64,000 nucleotides of DNA, from NCBI RefSeq assembly GCF_018873765.1, contig NC_057926.1, positions 52,681,878 to 52,745,877 of the forward strand. Reading direction: 5' to 3'. Numbering within the stretch: position 1 is the first letter of the stretch; each line of letters starts with the position of its first letter. The position numbers were made by a program, and so were the translations under genes. This stretch comes from Telopea speciosissima (taxonomy: Eukaryota; Streptophyta; Magnoliopsida; Proteales; Proteaceae). Below the pieces are notes generated by a model. That model was not told where the DNA came from. It ran no database searches and saw only the letters and a program-made list of their open reading frames with translations. Positions 28,001 through 40,700 of this stretch are shown here, piece by piece.

Positions 28001-31000
28001 AATGTGTTAAAATTTGTTATGGATTTTTGGGTGCAGCATCCTTCAAATGGCAGGTAGTTATGAAATACTCGGACTAAAGTTAGTAGTTTGATCAAGGTGG
28101 AAAATGATGAGAGGATCTATTTCTGGCTTGATTTCTTATAATGATATCTGAGTCATTAGGTATATCATCTGTGGATGTACATGGTTGTCATGTATCATCA
28201 TGGGTGAGGAACATGACATGGCCATTATGTAGATGTATGCGTGCATGTTCTTAAGATGGGAACAAACATATACAATTTGAATTACATGCACTGAACCACA
28301 AAACCAACGTACACATGCAATTTGGATATCTTCGAAGTAAAACATTCCAATTTCCCAAAGTAAAAAGGAGATTTAACTGGCTTCTTGTGCTTAGATTATG
28401 GAAGAGATTCTATTGTTCTTTTGCCTTTTTTTGGATATGTTATTATATATAGTTTAAAGAGTAGCCCTTGATTAAGTTATACAGAGGGATGCACATAACA
28501 TTCTTACATATTAAGATGTATTGTAATACATGCTACTAAAACTAGTCAAAGGAAGAAATTTAAAAGAGGTAAAATATGAAAGCAAACATTTGTTTGGTAC
28601 TCCATTAGGCATGGTACCCAAAAGAAAAAATAAAATTGTTGATTAGCCTTTATGGCAAAGATGTAATGTTATATGCATGACATGACTCATGTGGACATGA
28701 GAAATCAATGAAGGGGAAGTGTCCATAGAAACAGTTGGTTCGAGTTGAATCTGAAGATATTAGGCTTGATGCAATGGGTAGTTGCATGGTGACCCTGATT
28801 AAACCTTGATTTGTTGCTAGAGTTCCACTAGATAAATTTGGACAAGGAAAATAGGGTGAGGCTCAAACTATTTTATCGTCTTCAAGGCAGAAAAATATGA
28901 TTCTCTGGTACTAAGAATTCCTGGAATTTAATCTTATGCTCCATGATTCAAGGAGAAGATTGCTTTCTGCTGTTTGACATTTTTAGTAAATATGGCTCTT
29001 GGATTTTTTCTTATGCAGTTGCATTAGCATTTCATTCTATTGGAGACCGAATGACTATTATTAATTTTTCCAATATTTTATTGTAAGTGAACTTTCTTAC
29101 ATCAGAGATTTCAGTTGGAACTTAGATAAAATGGTGGCAGAAGCAGTTGCATGGCCTTAGTGCAGTGCTTGCTATTTCCTCTGGTAAATGTAGATGGTTT
29201 GATGCAGTAGCACTCGACTGGTTGGGCCAGCACGACCAGGTTTGGAAACCCAAACCCAGACGGAGCCGGCCCAACCCGGGTTTTTAGTCTAATTAAGGCT
29301 GGTAGTGGTTTAGTTTGTAGTCTTTTATTTTTAAATAATATCATATTTTGTTTTAAATATGTTACATAGGAATAGCTGAATAGGAGATAGAGTTTGAGTC
29401 AGTTTGGGTTTTCCATTCCAGTTAAGTGTCTTTGTTTATTTCTTCTCTTTATATACTTGTAATCAAAGACAGATTGTAGATTTGAAATAGAAAGTTTATT
29501 GAATTTGCTCACTGTGAGTGTGGCGTGACTGTGGCTACGAGTTTCTTCTCCTTCCTCCTCTTCACACCCATTGTTATCTTCCCATTCTCCCATTGGCCTT
29601 CCACCATGGTTCTTAACCTTCAAATATTGTGATACAAGATAGAATGATGGGATGAATGGGTAGTTCTTATGTTATCTTAATATGTTCCAAAGAAGCCATA
29701 TAAGAAGTGTGCTAACTAATTAAGAGAATCATAGTCATCATGTAAGCTTTACTTCCCACTATTTGAAGGGGCTACTTGAATCCTGCCCTACCATGTTAGT
29801 CTATCTGAGCTATATGTTGACAAAACGTGCATATTGCAAGAACTATTGTTCATTGATGTTTTCATTGGTCATGTGTAAGTCAACTTTCTTCTATTACCTA
29901 TGGGAGCAAACCTTAAGTGTTGTCAGACCATTGGCCAATCTATAAATGACTTTATCTTTCATACCATTATCATCCATCTGAACATCATCCTCTTGAATAT
30001 TCTCCTTCCATGGATTTGTTGTTTTAGTTGTTTCTTGCTTACGTCAGAAACAATGACCTACTTTTGCTTTGTTGCAGTTACAACTTGCTCCCAGGCTACT
30101 ATTGCTTTAAACCTACTTCGGGAAAGAAAAGGTTCTTTTGATGTGGTAATAAGTGATGTTTATATGCCTGATATGGATGGATTTAAGCTCCTTGAACATG
30201 TTGGGCTAGAGATGGACCTACCTGTTATTAGTGAGTAATTTTTCCCCTTCCCCTAGTCAAAATTTATTGGATCTTTACGTTTGTAGACTAATTTTCTATT
30301 TCTTCCATAGTGATGTCTTCTGATGCGAGAACAAGTGCTGTGATGAAAGGCATCAAACATGGGGCTTGTGATTATTTGATTAAGCCCGTACGCTTAGAAG
30401 AGCTGAAGAATATATGGCAGCATGTTGTCAGGAAAAAGTGGAATGAGACTAAAGAACATGAACAATCTGGTAGTGCAGAAGAAAATGATCGACATAAACG
30501 AGGAGGGGATGATGCTGACTATGCTTCTTCCATTAATGAGGGAACAGATGGAAGTTGGAAAGGTCAGAAAAAGAGGAGGGATGCTAAAGATGATGAAGAT
30601 GAGGGTGAATTGGACAATGATGACCCGGGTACATCAAAGAAACCCCGTGTAGTGTGGTCAGTGGAACTGCATCAGCAATTTGTCAGTGCTGTGAATCAGC
30701 TTGGAATTGATAGTAAGAGCCCCTGATTATTACCCTTTGCCTTAATTTCGCTACCATATTCCTTACTGTCAAATATCATCTTGGGATTTAAGTAATCACA
30801 TTTAGATGACACTAAATTTTCATTGTGTTTGGCTATTTATTTGTTATCATCTTGGGATTTAAGTAATCGCATTTAGATGACACTGTAAATTTTCATTGTG
30901 GTTGGCTATTTATTTGTTCATTTCTTTAGTATTGTGCTGTGCCATTAATTAATGATGAATTTCCTGGCTTGACTTTGCAGAGGCTGTTCCCAAGAGAATT

Positions 31001-34000
31001 CTTGAATTGATGAATGTTCCAGGTTTAACTAGAGAAAATGTTGCAAGCCATTTGCAGGTTCGATTCTAACTTGCTGGATTTTGATGTACTGTTGAATCTT
31101 TTTTTTTTTTTTTTTAATTAAGGTGGAGTTAAATAAGTGAATCAATATTCGGAAGACCTTAATTTAGCTTTCTTTGTCCTTTTTATTATTTTTATCTATA
31201 TAAACATGAGCTATTGAATTCTTTTCACTATGACAGTGGTCATTTTAAAATAGTTTATGGTTGCCAAACTAATTTTTTATGTTGCTATTTAGCTTTTAGT
31301 ATTGTCAATTAACTGTAAATAATTTTTTCATTTAAGAGTTTCCATCATATTGAGGAATTTAAGGGGGTATTCACCCTCTATCCCCCAAGAAAAAGCCCAA
31401 GGATAACAAAAGAAAAATAAGAGTTTATTCTCCATCTTTTCCATCTTAACCTAAAAGTTCAGAAATTCAATGGGTCAGTATAGATACAATGCCTCTACTA
31501 ATAATTACTGTAGGCATAACCTAAATCTTCGAAAGAAAAAAATGATAATTTATTCAACAGTTATAAGAATATTGTCTCTATAAAAAAAAAAGAAAAAAAG
31601 AAAAAGAAAAATCTGAGGGTTGAGTTGGAGAAAGGGAAGTAGGTTTGAATAAAAGAATAGGGGTATATCACTAAAATTTATAAATGCTTCATTTGTGGTT
31701 GAGAAAGGATTCTATTTTATTCAACATTTCTGAACTGTCTTGACATTGAATAAAATGTACTGATGTCAGCTGATATTTCGTTAGTTCCTTCCTACTTAAC
31801 AATTAATGATCATTATCAGGACCTTATGACTGTAACATGCACAATGGATCATAACTGTATTTATTAATTCTAACCATGGTTAATTCTGAAGTTGTATTCT
31901 GCTCTCTCTCTCTCTCTCTCTCCTCCCCCCCTAAAATTTTGGTAACAAAAATTTTATTTTTATTTCTCAAGAAAGATTTGTTTATCATTATATTATATAT
32001 GGGATTTTCTTGTTGACACCTGGTGTCAAATAGTTTGTAACCTTACTTTTTTGCCCTTTTGGTACAATTTTTTTCCAATGAGGGTATTGGTGAGATTTCA
32101 CATGTGTATTTGAAAAGTGTGTAACAATGATACCTTTTGATAATCACATAATGATATCACTTTCTTTTTTGAAAGCCCTTTTATATCCCTATTGATGCAG
32201 GGTGCATTCCAATGGATCGACCCGAATCCGTTTGAGAACCCAAACCAAGATGAACTGGATCCCAACCTTGTTCTGGTTCAGTAGGATATTTAGGATTTAT
32301 TTTATTTGGGTTTAAGATATGTAATCTTTTATTTTGGGTAGCTATTAGACACGTATGGAAAATTCTAATTTGAGTTTTATTGAGTTTCTATTTTTATTAG
32401 TCTAAGTTTGAGGAAGTAATTAGGAGTCTTTGTTTTCTGGGTTTTATAAATATATGTGCAACCCAATGATGGGAGTAGATTTGATAATGAAAATATGAGT
32501 TAAGTATTTTGGTTGAAGCCTGTGTGGCTGTGCATGTGTAATCTTATTTTTTTCCCCCTCCCCCTTTCTTCTTCCTATGTGATCTCCTCTCTCCCCTGCA
32601 ACTCTGATATTCTTCTCCTCCTAATTGGACTTCCACCAATTTGGTATCAGAGCCGAAGGATCCATCTCCTTCCCAATCAATTTCTTCTTCCCTAATCTCT
32701 CTTTCCTGTTATTGTTCTGCGGTGCAGTGAAAAAAAAATAAAATTCCAGCGACCACACCTTCCCTTCGTTTCCAACCTCTTAGTAAAACCCAACCCACCT
32801 TCCCTTTTCCTTTCTTCCTCACTGTAACCGCGAACCAAAAAAAAAAGAAAATAAAAAGAACTCTGTCGGAAAAACAGAGAAGTCGAAAACCCTACCCCAG
32901 CCCATTCCTTCGATCCCACAGAATAACTCCACCGCCCTCCCTGTTTTCCCAACAACCTTCGATTGCCCCTCCCCTGTTTTAGGTTCCCGCCGGCAACCAA
33001 AAAACCCCGAATAATATATACCTGGTCTCAAGTTCCCGCCGCGAGTCATTCTCCTTCCGTCGAAGTCCCAGCGGATCCACTTACCCTCTGGAGTAATCGG
33101 CTTCCTCCCTCACATCGCAGCATGTCTTTCTCCTTCCGTCGAAATCCCAGTGGATCCACTTACCCTATGGAGTAATCGGCTTCCTCCCTCACATTGCAGC
33201 ATCTTCCTTCTGGTTTCCTCTCTGGTTACACAGAGAAGAAGACTCCAAGTGAAGGCGGTAACCCTCTTTTCCCCTTTCTCGTGTATGCCCCCTTCCCACA
33301 CAGTTTCATTTTCTCTTACCAATTTTACCCCTCCCTATCCTCTTTATCTTGATTAATCTCTTTTTATTTAGTTCCATGTTTGTCCCTCATTCTCCCCCAT
33401 ACATTAGGTCCCTTGTGCGATTTGACCCTACTATCCCCCCACTAATTTGTTTAGTTCTTTTTTTTTTTTCTTTCAGATTTGCCCCCTCCCTTCTATTCTT
33501 ATTCTACTTTGCCTTTTTTTAGTAGTTTCCAAGTTTACCCCTCCCCACCCATCGTTACACCACACTTTCTTTTCTTCTCTTTAGTTTGCAGTCCAATAAA
33601 TTACAATTCTGCCATTGTTATCAGAAACCCACTACAACATCATGGAGGTTAATCGATACGATTTACTTAGTGATGGGTTCCATAAACTGCAGACAACTTT
33701 CTAATTTGACGACAGGTTTTCGAGAGCTTGCCAATATTAACAACAACTTCTGTGATAAGATGTTAAGCATGATACAATCTTTAGAAGGTGGATCAGATGT
33801 GGAAGAAAATGTGGACAACGAAAGCAACGATCAAATTGAAGTACACGGTCCGATCAGGATTGAAGTTGAAGAATTGATTGACGGTCCGATTTCGGTTGTG
33901 AAACCCCACTACAACATCTTATCACAGAAGTTGTAACAACTACTTCTGTGATTAGATGTTAAGCATGATACATTCTTCAGAAGATGGATCAGATGTGGAA

Positions 34001-37000
34001 GAAAATGTGGACAACGAAAGCAACGATCAAATTGAAGTGCACGGCGATCAGGATTGAAGTTGAAGAATTGATCGACGGTCCGATTTCAGTTGTGAAACGC
34101 GACGATCAGATTCCCATAAAAAATATGTTGTTTGCTAACGACCATCAGAAGATCGTGAAGGTTGATCATGAGATGTGCTGGATCATCACCCCCATCAAAG
34201 CCTATGTTTGTGGATACCGATCGAGTGGTACTGATTCTCTCATTTTACAAAACTTGTGGACAAATTTTTCTTAACACCTGGGGAATTGATGTAGGTGCAC
34301 TCCCATGGATCGACCTGAATCCGTTTGAGAACCCAAACCAAGATGAACTGGATCCCAACCTTGTTTTGGTTCAATAGGATATTTAGAATTTATTTTATTT
34401 GGGTTTAAGATATGTAATCTTTTATTTTGGGTAGCTATTAGACACGTAGGGAAAGTTCTAATTTCAGTTTTATTGAGTTTCTATTTTTAGTAGTCTAAGT
34501 TTTAGGAAGTAATTAGGAGTCTTATGTTTTCTAGGTTTTATAAATATATGTATAACCCAACGATGGGAGTAGATTTGATAATGAAAAGATAACTGAGTAT
34601 TTGGGTTGAAGCCTGTGTGGCTGTGCGTGTGCCCCCCCCCCCCCCCCTCTTTTCTTCGTCTTCTTCTTCTTCTTCCTATATGATCGCCTCTCTCCCCTGC
34701 AACGCTGATATTCTTCTCCTCCTAACTGACCCTCCACCACCTATCTTAAAGAACTTTTGGGAATAAGACAAGGGGTTATTAAAAGAAGGTGTCAGGTTCT
34801 AAATACACCTATAGAGGTGTCATTGAGACACTACATCGACTCCACCAATCTATTACGGTAATAAATTAGATTACTCTAGTAATTGCAGTAATATCCCTGA
34901 ATAGATAAATATGGACAGAAATAGTCCTCTATGCTTGATAAACTATTTTCAACAGTCTTCCTCAAGCTGGAGCTTATATAACACCATACCCAGCTTGTAA
35001 CAAAATTGAATAGAGGGACCATTAAAAATAGATCCAGTACAAATGTCACCTAGATTATTGGAATATTCATATAAGGAGTTGAAATAACTTTACACATCAC
35101 TCATCACAGATGAAGTGGTAGTCAACCTCATATCATAAAAACACAGGATGCGTGGTTGTCAGAAAATATTTCCATAGGCTTATCAATAGAAAATCCCAAC
35201 TCGTCCATGAGACTAGAGCCACATCAATTCACATCTAGTATGAACGATAGCTCTATATTCTGCTTCTGCATTTGAGTGGGCCAATTTAGTCTTATGTCGG
35301 TACGTAACCAGATTTCCATCAAGAAACGCACAATAGCCGTCATAGATCTTCTGTCATCATCATTTCCAGCCCAATCTATATATATTTTTTCAAAAATATA
35401 GATCACCATATTAATATTTTACCCCCGTACTTTCAATGGTTGATCTGAAGTTGTCCCAAAGTTGCTACAGGTGAATTTTCTACCCATTTTTTTGGCTTTA
35501 TATCTCCATATGGGGAAATCAGATTGGGTTAAAGCTTATTAGACTAATAGATGGTGATTCCACTCCCCAAAAAAAAAAGAAAAGAAAAAGATGGTGATTT
35601 GAACACCATGTCCACAAAATTAACCGCCAACAGTGCTGCCATGTGTCAGACATTTGGACTGTCAAGATATGCTTATCTCAATGGCCATCAAGATAAAATG
35701 AACGGTCAGACTGCCGAATCCAATGATCTGTGAGAAGCCTGATACAAAGGTTACTAAATTTACTATCTAATAATGAGAATGCATGGACAAGCTCCACTGG
35801 TAGAATAATGCATTATTTTATGGTCGTAGGAGTTCACAAATTGTATATCATGTTATGAAACATCATGATATAAATTTTATATTACATTTTGTGTTATCTA
35901 GGCTTTGATAATTGTGATTTCTGATATCTGTGGTTCAATGGTTCGACCAGATGCTTTGAATGATATTTTGTTTGGTAGTTATTGTAGTGCAAAAATGATC
36001 CAGGGGTTAGTATAAGTGTAAAAGCTTCCATTTCATGATCATGTGTCATTTGTAGTCAGGTTTTTGGCTTCGATCCTTTCCCCTAAGGTTTAGCAACATT
36101 CTGAAGGCTGGATAATTATGATCAAGAAGCTGTGCAGTAAGGCTAATTCCAAGAATAGTCTAAGGATCATTCCTGTTGCCACCTCTCTGTAGTTCCTAGT
36201 AAGGTTAACCTGGATTGGTATTTAGAGTTAAAGTTAACACATTATAATCCAATTATTGTGTATTTATTTGTGCTCATAGTCCGTTGAGGTTGCCAACCTC
36301 ATTTAGTTGGGATAAGGCTGAGCTGAGGTTGGGACGCAATGGAGATGGTATAGTCATCTGTAGTCATGAAAACTGTTAAAAACCATTTCAGTCTTCTGGT
36401 GCCTGCTCAAAATCTAGTGGTCCATGGGAGGTTGTGATTGTTAATCTAAAACCTCACAGCATTATGTTCATTATATGTTGTTAAACCAGCTGACGTGTGA
36501 TTTATGTTTGGTTTTCAAGTATACCAATGATCAATACGACAAGAGATTATACTTCTGGAAACTTGACACTTGCCAGACGTTAACTTGATCTGTGTTGACT
36601 AACAATATTTCTGATTTTTCAATGTGCAGAAATTCAGACTATATTTAAAGAGGTTAAGTGGAGTAGCTCAGCAACAAGGGGGGATTTCCAATTCATTCTG
36701 TGGACCTGTGGAATCAAATGCAAAACTTGGTTCACTAGGCAGACTTGATATCCAAGCATTGGCTGCCTCTGGCCAAATCCCTCCTCAGACACTGGCTGCT
36801 TTGCAGGCTGAGCTTTTTGGTCGACCAACAGGTGGCCTGGTGTTGCCAGCAATGGACCAACCAGTTCTTCTTCAAGCATCATTACAAGGACCGAAATGCA
36901 TTCCAGTTGAACGTGGTGTGGCGTTCGGTCAACCCTTAATAAAATGTCAATCGAACATAGCCAAACAGTTTCCTCCATCCAACATTTCTGTCGAGGATAT

Positions 37001-37796
37001 TCCTTCTGGGTTTGGAACCTGGACACCTAATTCTCTTGGTTCTGTTGGTCCTTCGGGCAATTTTGGGGGGCTAAACAGTCAGAACAATAATATGTTGATG
37101 CAAATACTACAGCAGCAGCAACCACAACAGGGTGTGCTACCTGAACCCAGCCACACAATTAATGTTCAGCCTTCTTGCCTTGTTGTCCCCTCCCAATCAT
37201 CAACCAGTTATCAGGCAGGAAGCAGTACTGTTCCCCTCAATCAGAGCTCTAACATTAATAGCAGTGCCATTATTGATTACAGCTTGCTTTCTTCTCAACC
37301 CAATAACGTCTCATTGGGTATTGGACAAGTAATTGATGGGGATCTCAAAAGTACTGGTGTACTTAATGGGTATACAATTCCAACTTCCATTTCCCCGTCA
37401 GTGCCATCTTGTGCAGTCCGAGCTGACAACTGCACAAGTTGGCAAGTTCAAAACCCGGCTGTATCTTTTAGTACTGCCAGCCAATTGCCAGGGTTTGTCC
37501 CTAATCCATGTGAGATTCAGCGCTCTTATGACACAAAAGCAGCTCCATTGCCAGATCAAGGGCCTGGTAGGAATCTTGGATTTGTTGGTAAAGGTACTTC
37601 CATTCCAAGCCGGTTTGCAGTAGATGATATTGAATTGCCAACAAGCAACTCAAGCCATGGAAAGCTGTATATGGACAACACTGGAGACAGAGTGAAGCAA
37701 GAACTCAATTTCGATTTTATGGAGAACCCAAAAGTGGGTGTCCCTGTATTGCAACATTTTTCGCCTAATGATCTCATGAGTGTTCTCTCCAAATAG
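25054..37796 (+). CDS. Type-B two-component response regulator (ARR1/ARR2-like)
   Basis: A nuclear transcription factor that ends the cytokinin phosphorelay. Exons: 25054-25237, 30078-30230, 30311-30712, 30981-31057, 36630-37796; all junctions are GT-AG and in phase, giving 660 aa. Receiver domain about residues 36-150: VVDDD (42-44), phosphoacceptor D88 in [12 protein letters not shown]115 and K137 in DYLIKP. An acidic linker follows, then the GARP/Myb-like DNA-binding domain about 222-280 ([15 protein letters not shown] to [13 protein letters not shown]). The C-terminal half is Gln/Ser/Asn-rich and ends with the ARR1/2-type blocks [21 protein letters not shown] and [10 protein letters not shown]. 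Length is normal for the family. The ATG at 25054 is preferred over in-frame TTG/GTG codons just upstream. Intron 1 is 4.8 kb against about 85 bp in the chimeric copies. Intron 4 (5.6 kb) carries an LTR element and a Copia fragment. Confidence 0.93.
25712..25800 (+). repeat. Short direct duplication in ARR intron 1
   Basis: 'gcttgattcagtcccttgtg' plus 'gtttatgt' occurs twice about 53 bp apart. Confidence 0.8.
26068..26097 (+). repeat. (TGTACA)n microsatellite
   Basis: About four to five units of the self-complementary hexamer tgtaca in ARR intron 1. Confidence 0.85.
26567..26613 (+). repeat. G-run block in ARR intron 1
   Basis: Runs of three to thirteen G separated by single A or T on the sense strand. 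It has quadruplex-forming composition in DNA and in pre-mRNA. Confidence 0.8.
27330..28020 (+). mobile_element. Possible LTR relic in ARR intron 1
   Basis: 'cctataaatag' followed by CT-rich and T-rich sequence resembles the promoter/leader part of plant LTRs. No clear ends or flanking duplication were found, so this is only a suggestion. Confidence 0.25.
29195..29611 (+). mobile_element. Solo LTR in ARR intron 1, with 5-bp target-site duplication
   Basis: The LTR 29200-29606 (407 bp) starts TGATGCAG and ends CTTCCACCA, the same terminal sequences as the element at 32193-34739. It is flanked by TGGTT on both sides. No internal region is left. Its first 90 bp are GC-rich and unlike the other family member, so it is a different subfamily. 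Confidence 0.75.
30768..30915 (+). repeat. About 72-bp tandem duplication in ARR intron 3
   Basis: 'ttatcatcttgggatttaag' through 'ggctatttatttg' is repeated head to tail; the chimeric copy has one unit. Confidence 0.8.
31902..31927. repeat. (CT)n microsatellite in ARR intron 4
   Basis: A simple dinucleotide run. Confidence 0.9.
32193..32638 (+). repeat. 5' LTR of the non-autonomous element
   Basis: 446 bp, TGATGCAGGG to TTCCACCA; pairs with 34287-34739. Confidence 0.88.
34287..34739 (+). repeat. 3' LTR of the non-autonomous element
   Basis: 453 bp, TGATGTAGGT to CTCCACCA, followed by the CCTAT duplication. It contains a C run near 34633. Confidence 0.88.
34860..35385 (-). mobile_element. 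Ty1/Copia fossil fragment (RT/RNase H region)
   Basis: The minus-strand translation keeps the Copia RNase H style (DWAG..DDRRS) and upstream polymerase-end sequence. It is a broken internal fragment without LTRs. The matching intron of the chimeric copy (16060-16190) lacks it, so it arrived after the copies separated. Confidence 0.7.
35386..36629 (+). other. Rest of ARR intron 4
   Basis: Unique-looking intron sequence. A short 'ttgccaacctcatttagttgggataaggctgag' piece near 36290 looks like an RTE LINE tail. The last 100 bases match the chimeric copy's acceptor region (16190-16263). Confidence 0.5.
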
Positions 37797-40700
37797 ATTC
37801 AGGTAATTCACTAAAGGATTATGCTCTGTTTCTTTTCCTTTTCTCAGAATGAGAGTTTTTATATGTATATTTTTTATGACAGCTAGCCCTTTGGTATTGG
37901 TTTGTTTTTTTTGGAAAAATCAGTCTGATTATAATATCCACTGGGACAATGTAGGCATGTGGTTCATGTTTCTGTAGTATTTTTGTTTGAAATTGAGAGT
38001 CTCCGCCTGAAAATGAAGTGCCAAATGCTGATAAGCAGGTTGAGCTCATGATATGTTGTATTAGTTATGATATATGTTAGTAGTGATTAGTGAATATATA
38101 CATATTTCTCCTGTGAATATCAAAAAACCACCAAGAATTGAATAATTTGGTAGGAGTTGACTTATACAGTTGGATGCTAATGAGTGTTCATGATAGCATA
38201 ACTATACTGCGAGCCCCTTATAGTTTGATAGACCTCTGCTTACCAGGACAATTAAGCACATATGCAGAAATCCTAGAAATATTCTGATAATCAAGTCAAG
38301 CAATTCAACTATGCCTGATAAAAACTCTTGGTTCGGCTACTTGAATCTGTTTCCGAATTATACCCTCCCCAGGGCCATATTTTCTGCTAAATAAACAAAG
38401 TCCATATATTTTCTCTCAACAAAATTTATCTATTTTGCAGCTTATTAAATACCAAGGATGATCTCTCAAAAGGAAATCCTGTTTGGTGTTACAAATAATA
38501 TACTCTGCTTTTTTTTGATAAGTCTCTAACTCAGTGTTTCCACCGACCATTGAATTGAGCAGACAAACTGTGCTTGGACAATTCAGAATCGCAGGCCTGA
38601 ATCCATCTCGCCACAAGGACTGGAGTTCCTTTGAAAATTTTTGACTTTCCAACAAACCATTCATTCAAACTATCCGATCATTCAAATTGTTCATACTAGT
38701 TGATTGGACCATTAGGCCATGGGGTGGTTAGCCGTGTAGGGTTTAAAATTTTTATTTGAAAAATGTGCCTGTGAAGTTCCACACAAGATTATTTTTTTAT
38801 TATGTTTAAAACATAACTGTTATTCTACCTTCTCTCTTCTCTTCTCACTAGTTGATTAGTTAGTTACAGAGTTGATTTCAGATGTCGTCCTCCCTAGTCC
38901 ACCAGATTCAGTTTCAGCCTTTATGTACCATCTAATCACACGATATCCTGGGTTTTTGCTGCTTGGAATCGATACGACCTCAAGTTAGCAACCTTCGCTT
39001 GCAATTTCAGAACAAATCAAGTTCATAGGTGAGAGTTCCCTTTCTTGAAACGAGTCTAGGATCTCGGCTGGTTGTATCTAACATGAGGTTGAAGAAGAAG
39101 CTTTATTCTTCTTATTTATTATTAAATGCACTACTCCTGTTGTTTCCATAAAAGGTCCTCATGTTAATAGATTGCATAGTTTTAAATCCCACTTCGTGTT
39201 AAACCTAAATAAGCCCACCTCCTCAATTTAAGTTAATGTTTCGCCCCAGACTCCTTTAATCCTTTTCAAAAGGGTCTTAGTTGTGCTGTAGATTTACAGA
39301 ATTGCCCACGTGAGGTTGGCACATCATCAATGCACCAATGAGCTTACAAAGAGGCTAGTAACTTTTATTCTACTTATGTAGTTCTTGGAACATACACTAT
39401 GTTAACATATTAGACTATTCAGATCATCTGACTGGATGGTCAGACCATCAACTGCCAGGCCAGAACGGTGCAATGTAAAGAGTCCGGTTTTTAAACATTG
39501 TCTTCCTTGAGAAAAATAATGGTTATAATATTTGGTAGCTTGAGTGGAGGTAAGACTTTCCTCGTTCAGATGCAGTTAAGAGTTTTGCCTCTGCCCCCTT
39601 CCCCTTCCTCCAGGAAATAAATTCCTGGCTTCGCTGTTGCCAGTATGGTTGTAAATATGAAAATTTTGTAACACATCAGTGACAATCTGCTACTTCTTCC
39701 ATGTTGGAAGGTAGCACGTATCCTACATGATTTCAAGCTGGGAGACCCATGCATTCAAGTTTACATACAATAGGGAATGAATGGGATATTTTAATTGTGT
39801 AGTCTCCTTGGAATTCCAGAGTTGATTATGCAAAAAATGTTTCAGACATCTATCCCCCCCCCCCCCCACCCCCACACACGAAAAAAAGAATAAATGTTTG
39901 TGACAAAAACTGATGACTAATGGAACCCCCTCCATTGTCTTCACTTTAGTTGTGCATTGTGATGTGTTATATAACAACATTTTATTAAATATTATTTCTT
40001 GTTATAATGCTTGCTTGCGTTTTCAGCAAAATATATTCATGGTGTGGTGAAAAATACCTTGAAACTCAACCTTACATTATAATGGAAGACATTCCATTTT
40101 TCAAGATACAATGTATCCCACGTTTATTACTATAGTGATACATTGCACTATATATACCGGTTTGTGTGTGTGTGCATGTGCGATCATCAACCTCAAATGT
40201 TCGGTCTCTGTGCTTGTGGATGTGTGCTTTTAAATAGTGTGGTTGAATCATGCATTTTTCTTTGTATTATCATATAGGCATCTATACTAGAAAGCCAGAA
40301 CTTCTCCATGCTTATAAATTTCAGAGTCTATACTAGAATGCAGGAACTTCTCCATGCTTATAAATTTCTGGGTGGAATCTAATCTAAAACTCACTTGCAG
40401 GGTATTGTCTTTCGTGCCGAGAAGGTGCTTCAAATTCCTTGGAGAATGTCGTATGATGATTGCCTCCAAAGAGTGGGAAGAACCTTGTGTATGTGTATTA
40501 TTCTTAGCATAGGTTCTCTAGGTAAATTATCCTGCTTGCCTGAAGACCCCACCACCTGCTCCCAGATGCAGAGGTAAGAACTCTGATTTCTCTGCTTGTG
40601 GCCTGAGATAAACAAATTTCAAAGAGAAGTTTCTTTGTATGATAATTTGTTTCTTTGCTTGGAGCAGGTATTATTTGGTGTCATTTAAGTATTATTCCCT

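Larger units (their letters stand above)
32188..34744 (+). mobile_element. Short non-autonomous LTR retrotransposon, structurally whole
   Basis: The 5' LTR is 32193-32638 and the 3' LTR 34287-34739; both start TGATG and end CCACCA. The flanking target-site duplication is CCTAT (32188-32192 and 34740-34744). A primer-binding site complementary to initiator tRNA-Met (tggtatcagagc, 32642-32653) follows the 5' LTR, and a short purine-rich stretch precedes the 3' LTR. The internal region is only 1.6 kb and holds no recognisable gag, protease, integrase or polymerase, so it is a TRIM/small-LARD-type passenger that would depend on other elements. The internal region has its own direct repeats (about 33047-33110 with 33119-33190, and 33768-33900 with 33965-34100). 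The LTRs differ by roughly 5% by eye, suggesting an age of a few million years or more, depending on rate. Confidence 0.88.

Noticed and set aside
33586-33936. 116-codon frame inside the LTR element
   Set aside because: No retroelement domain is recognisable and it overlaps internal direct repeats; not called as a gene.
36250-36340. RTE LINE tail in ARR intron 4
   Set aside because: Only about 35 bases resemble the tail and no target duplication was found; mentioned in the intron entry but not called separately.
40384-40580. Exon-like open segment downstream of the ARR
   Set aside because: It is bounded by AG and GT, but the translation is unrecognised and no flanking coding exons are found; kept only as a note in the spacer entry.
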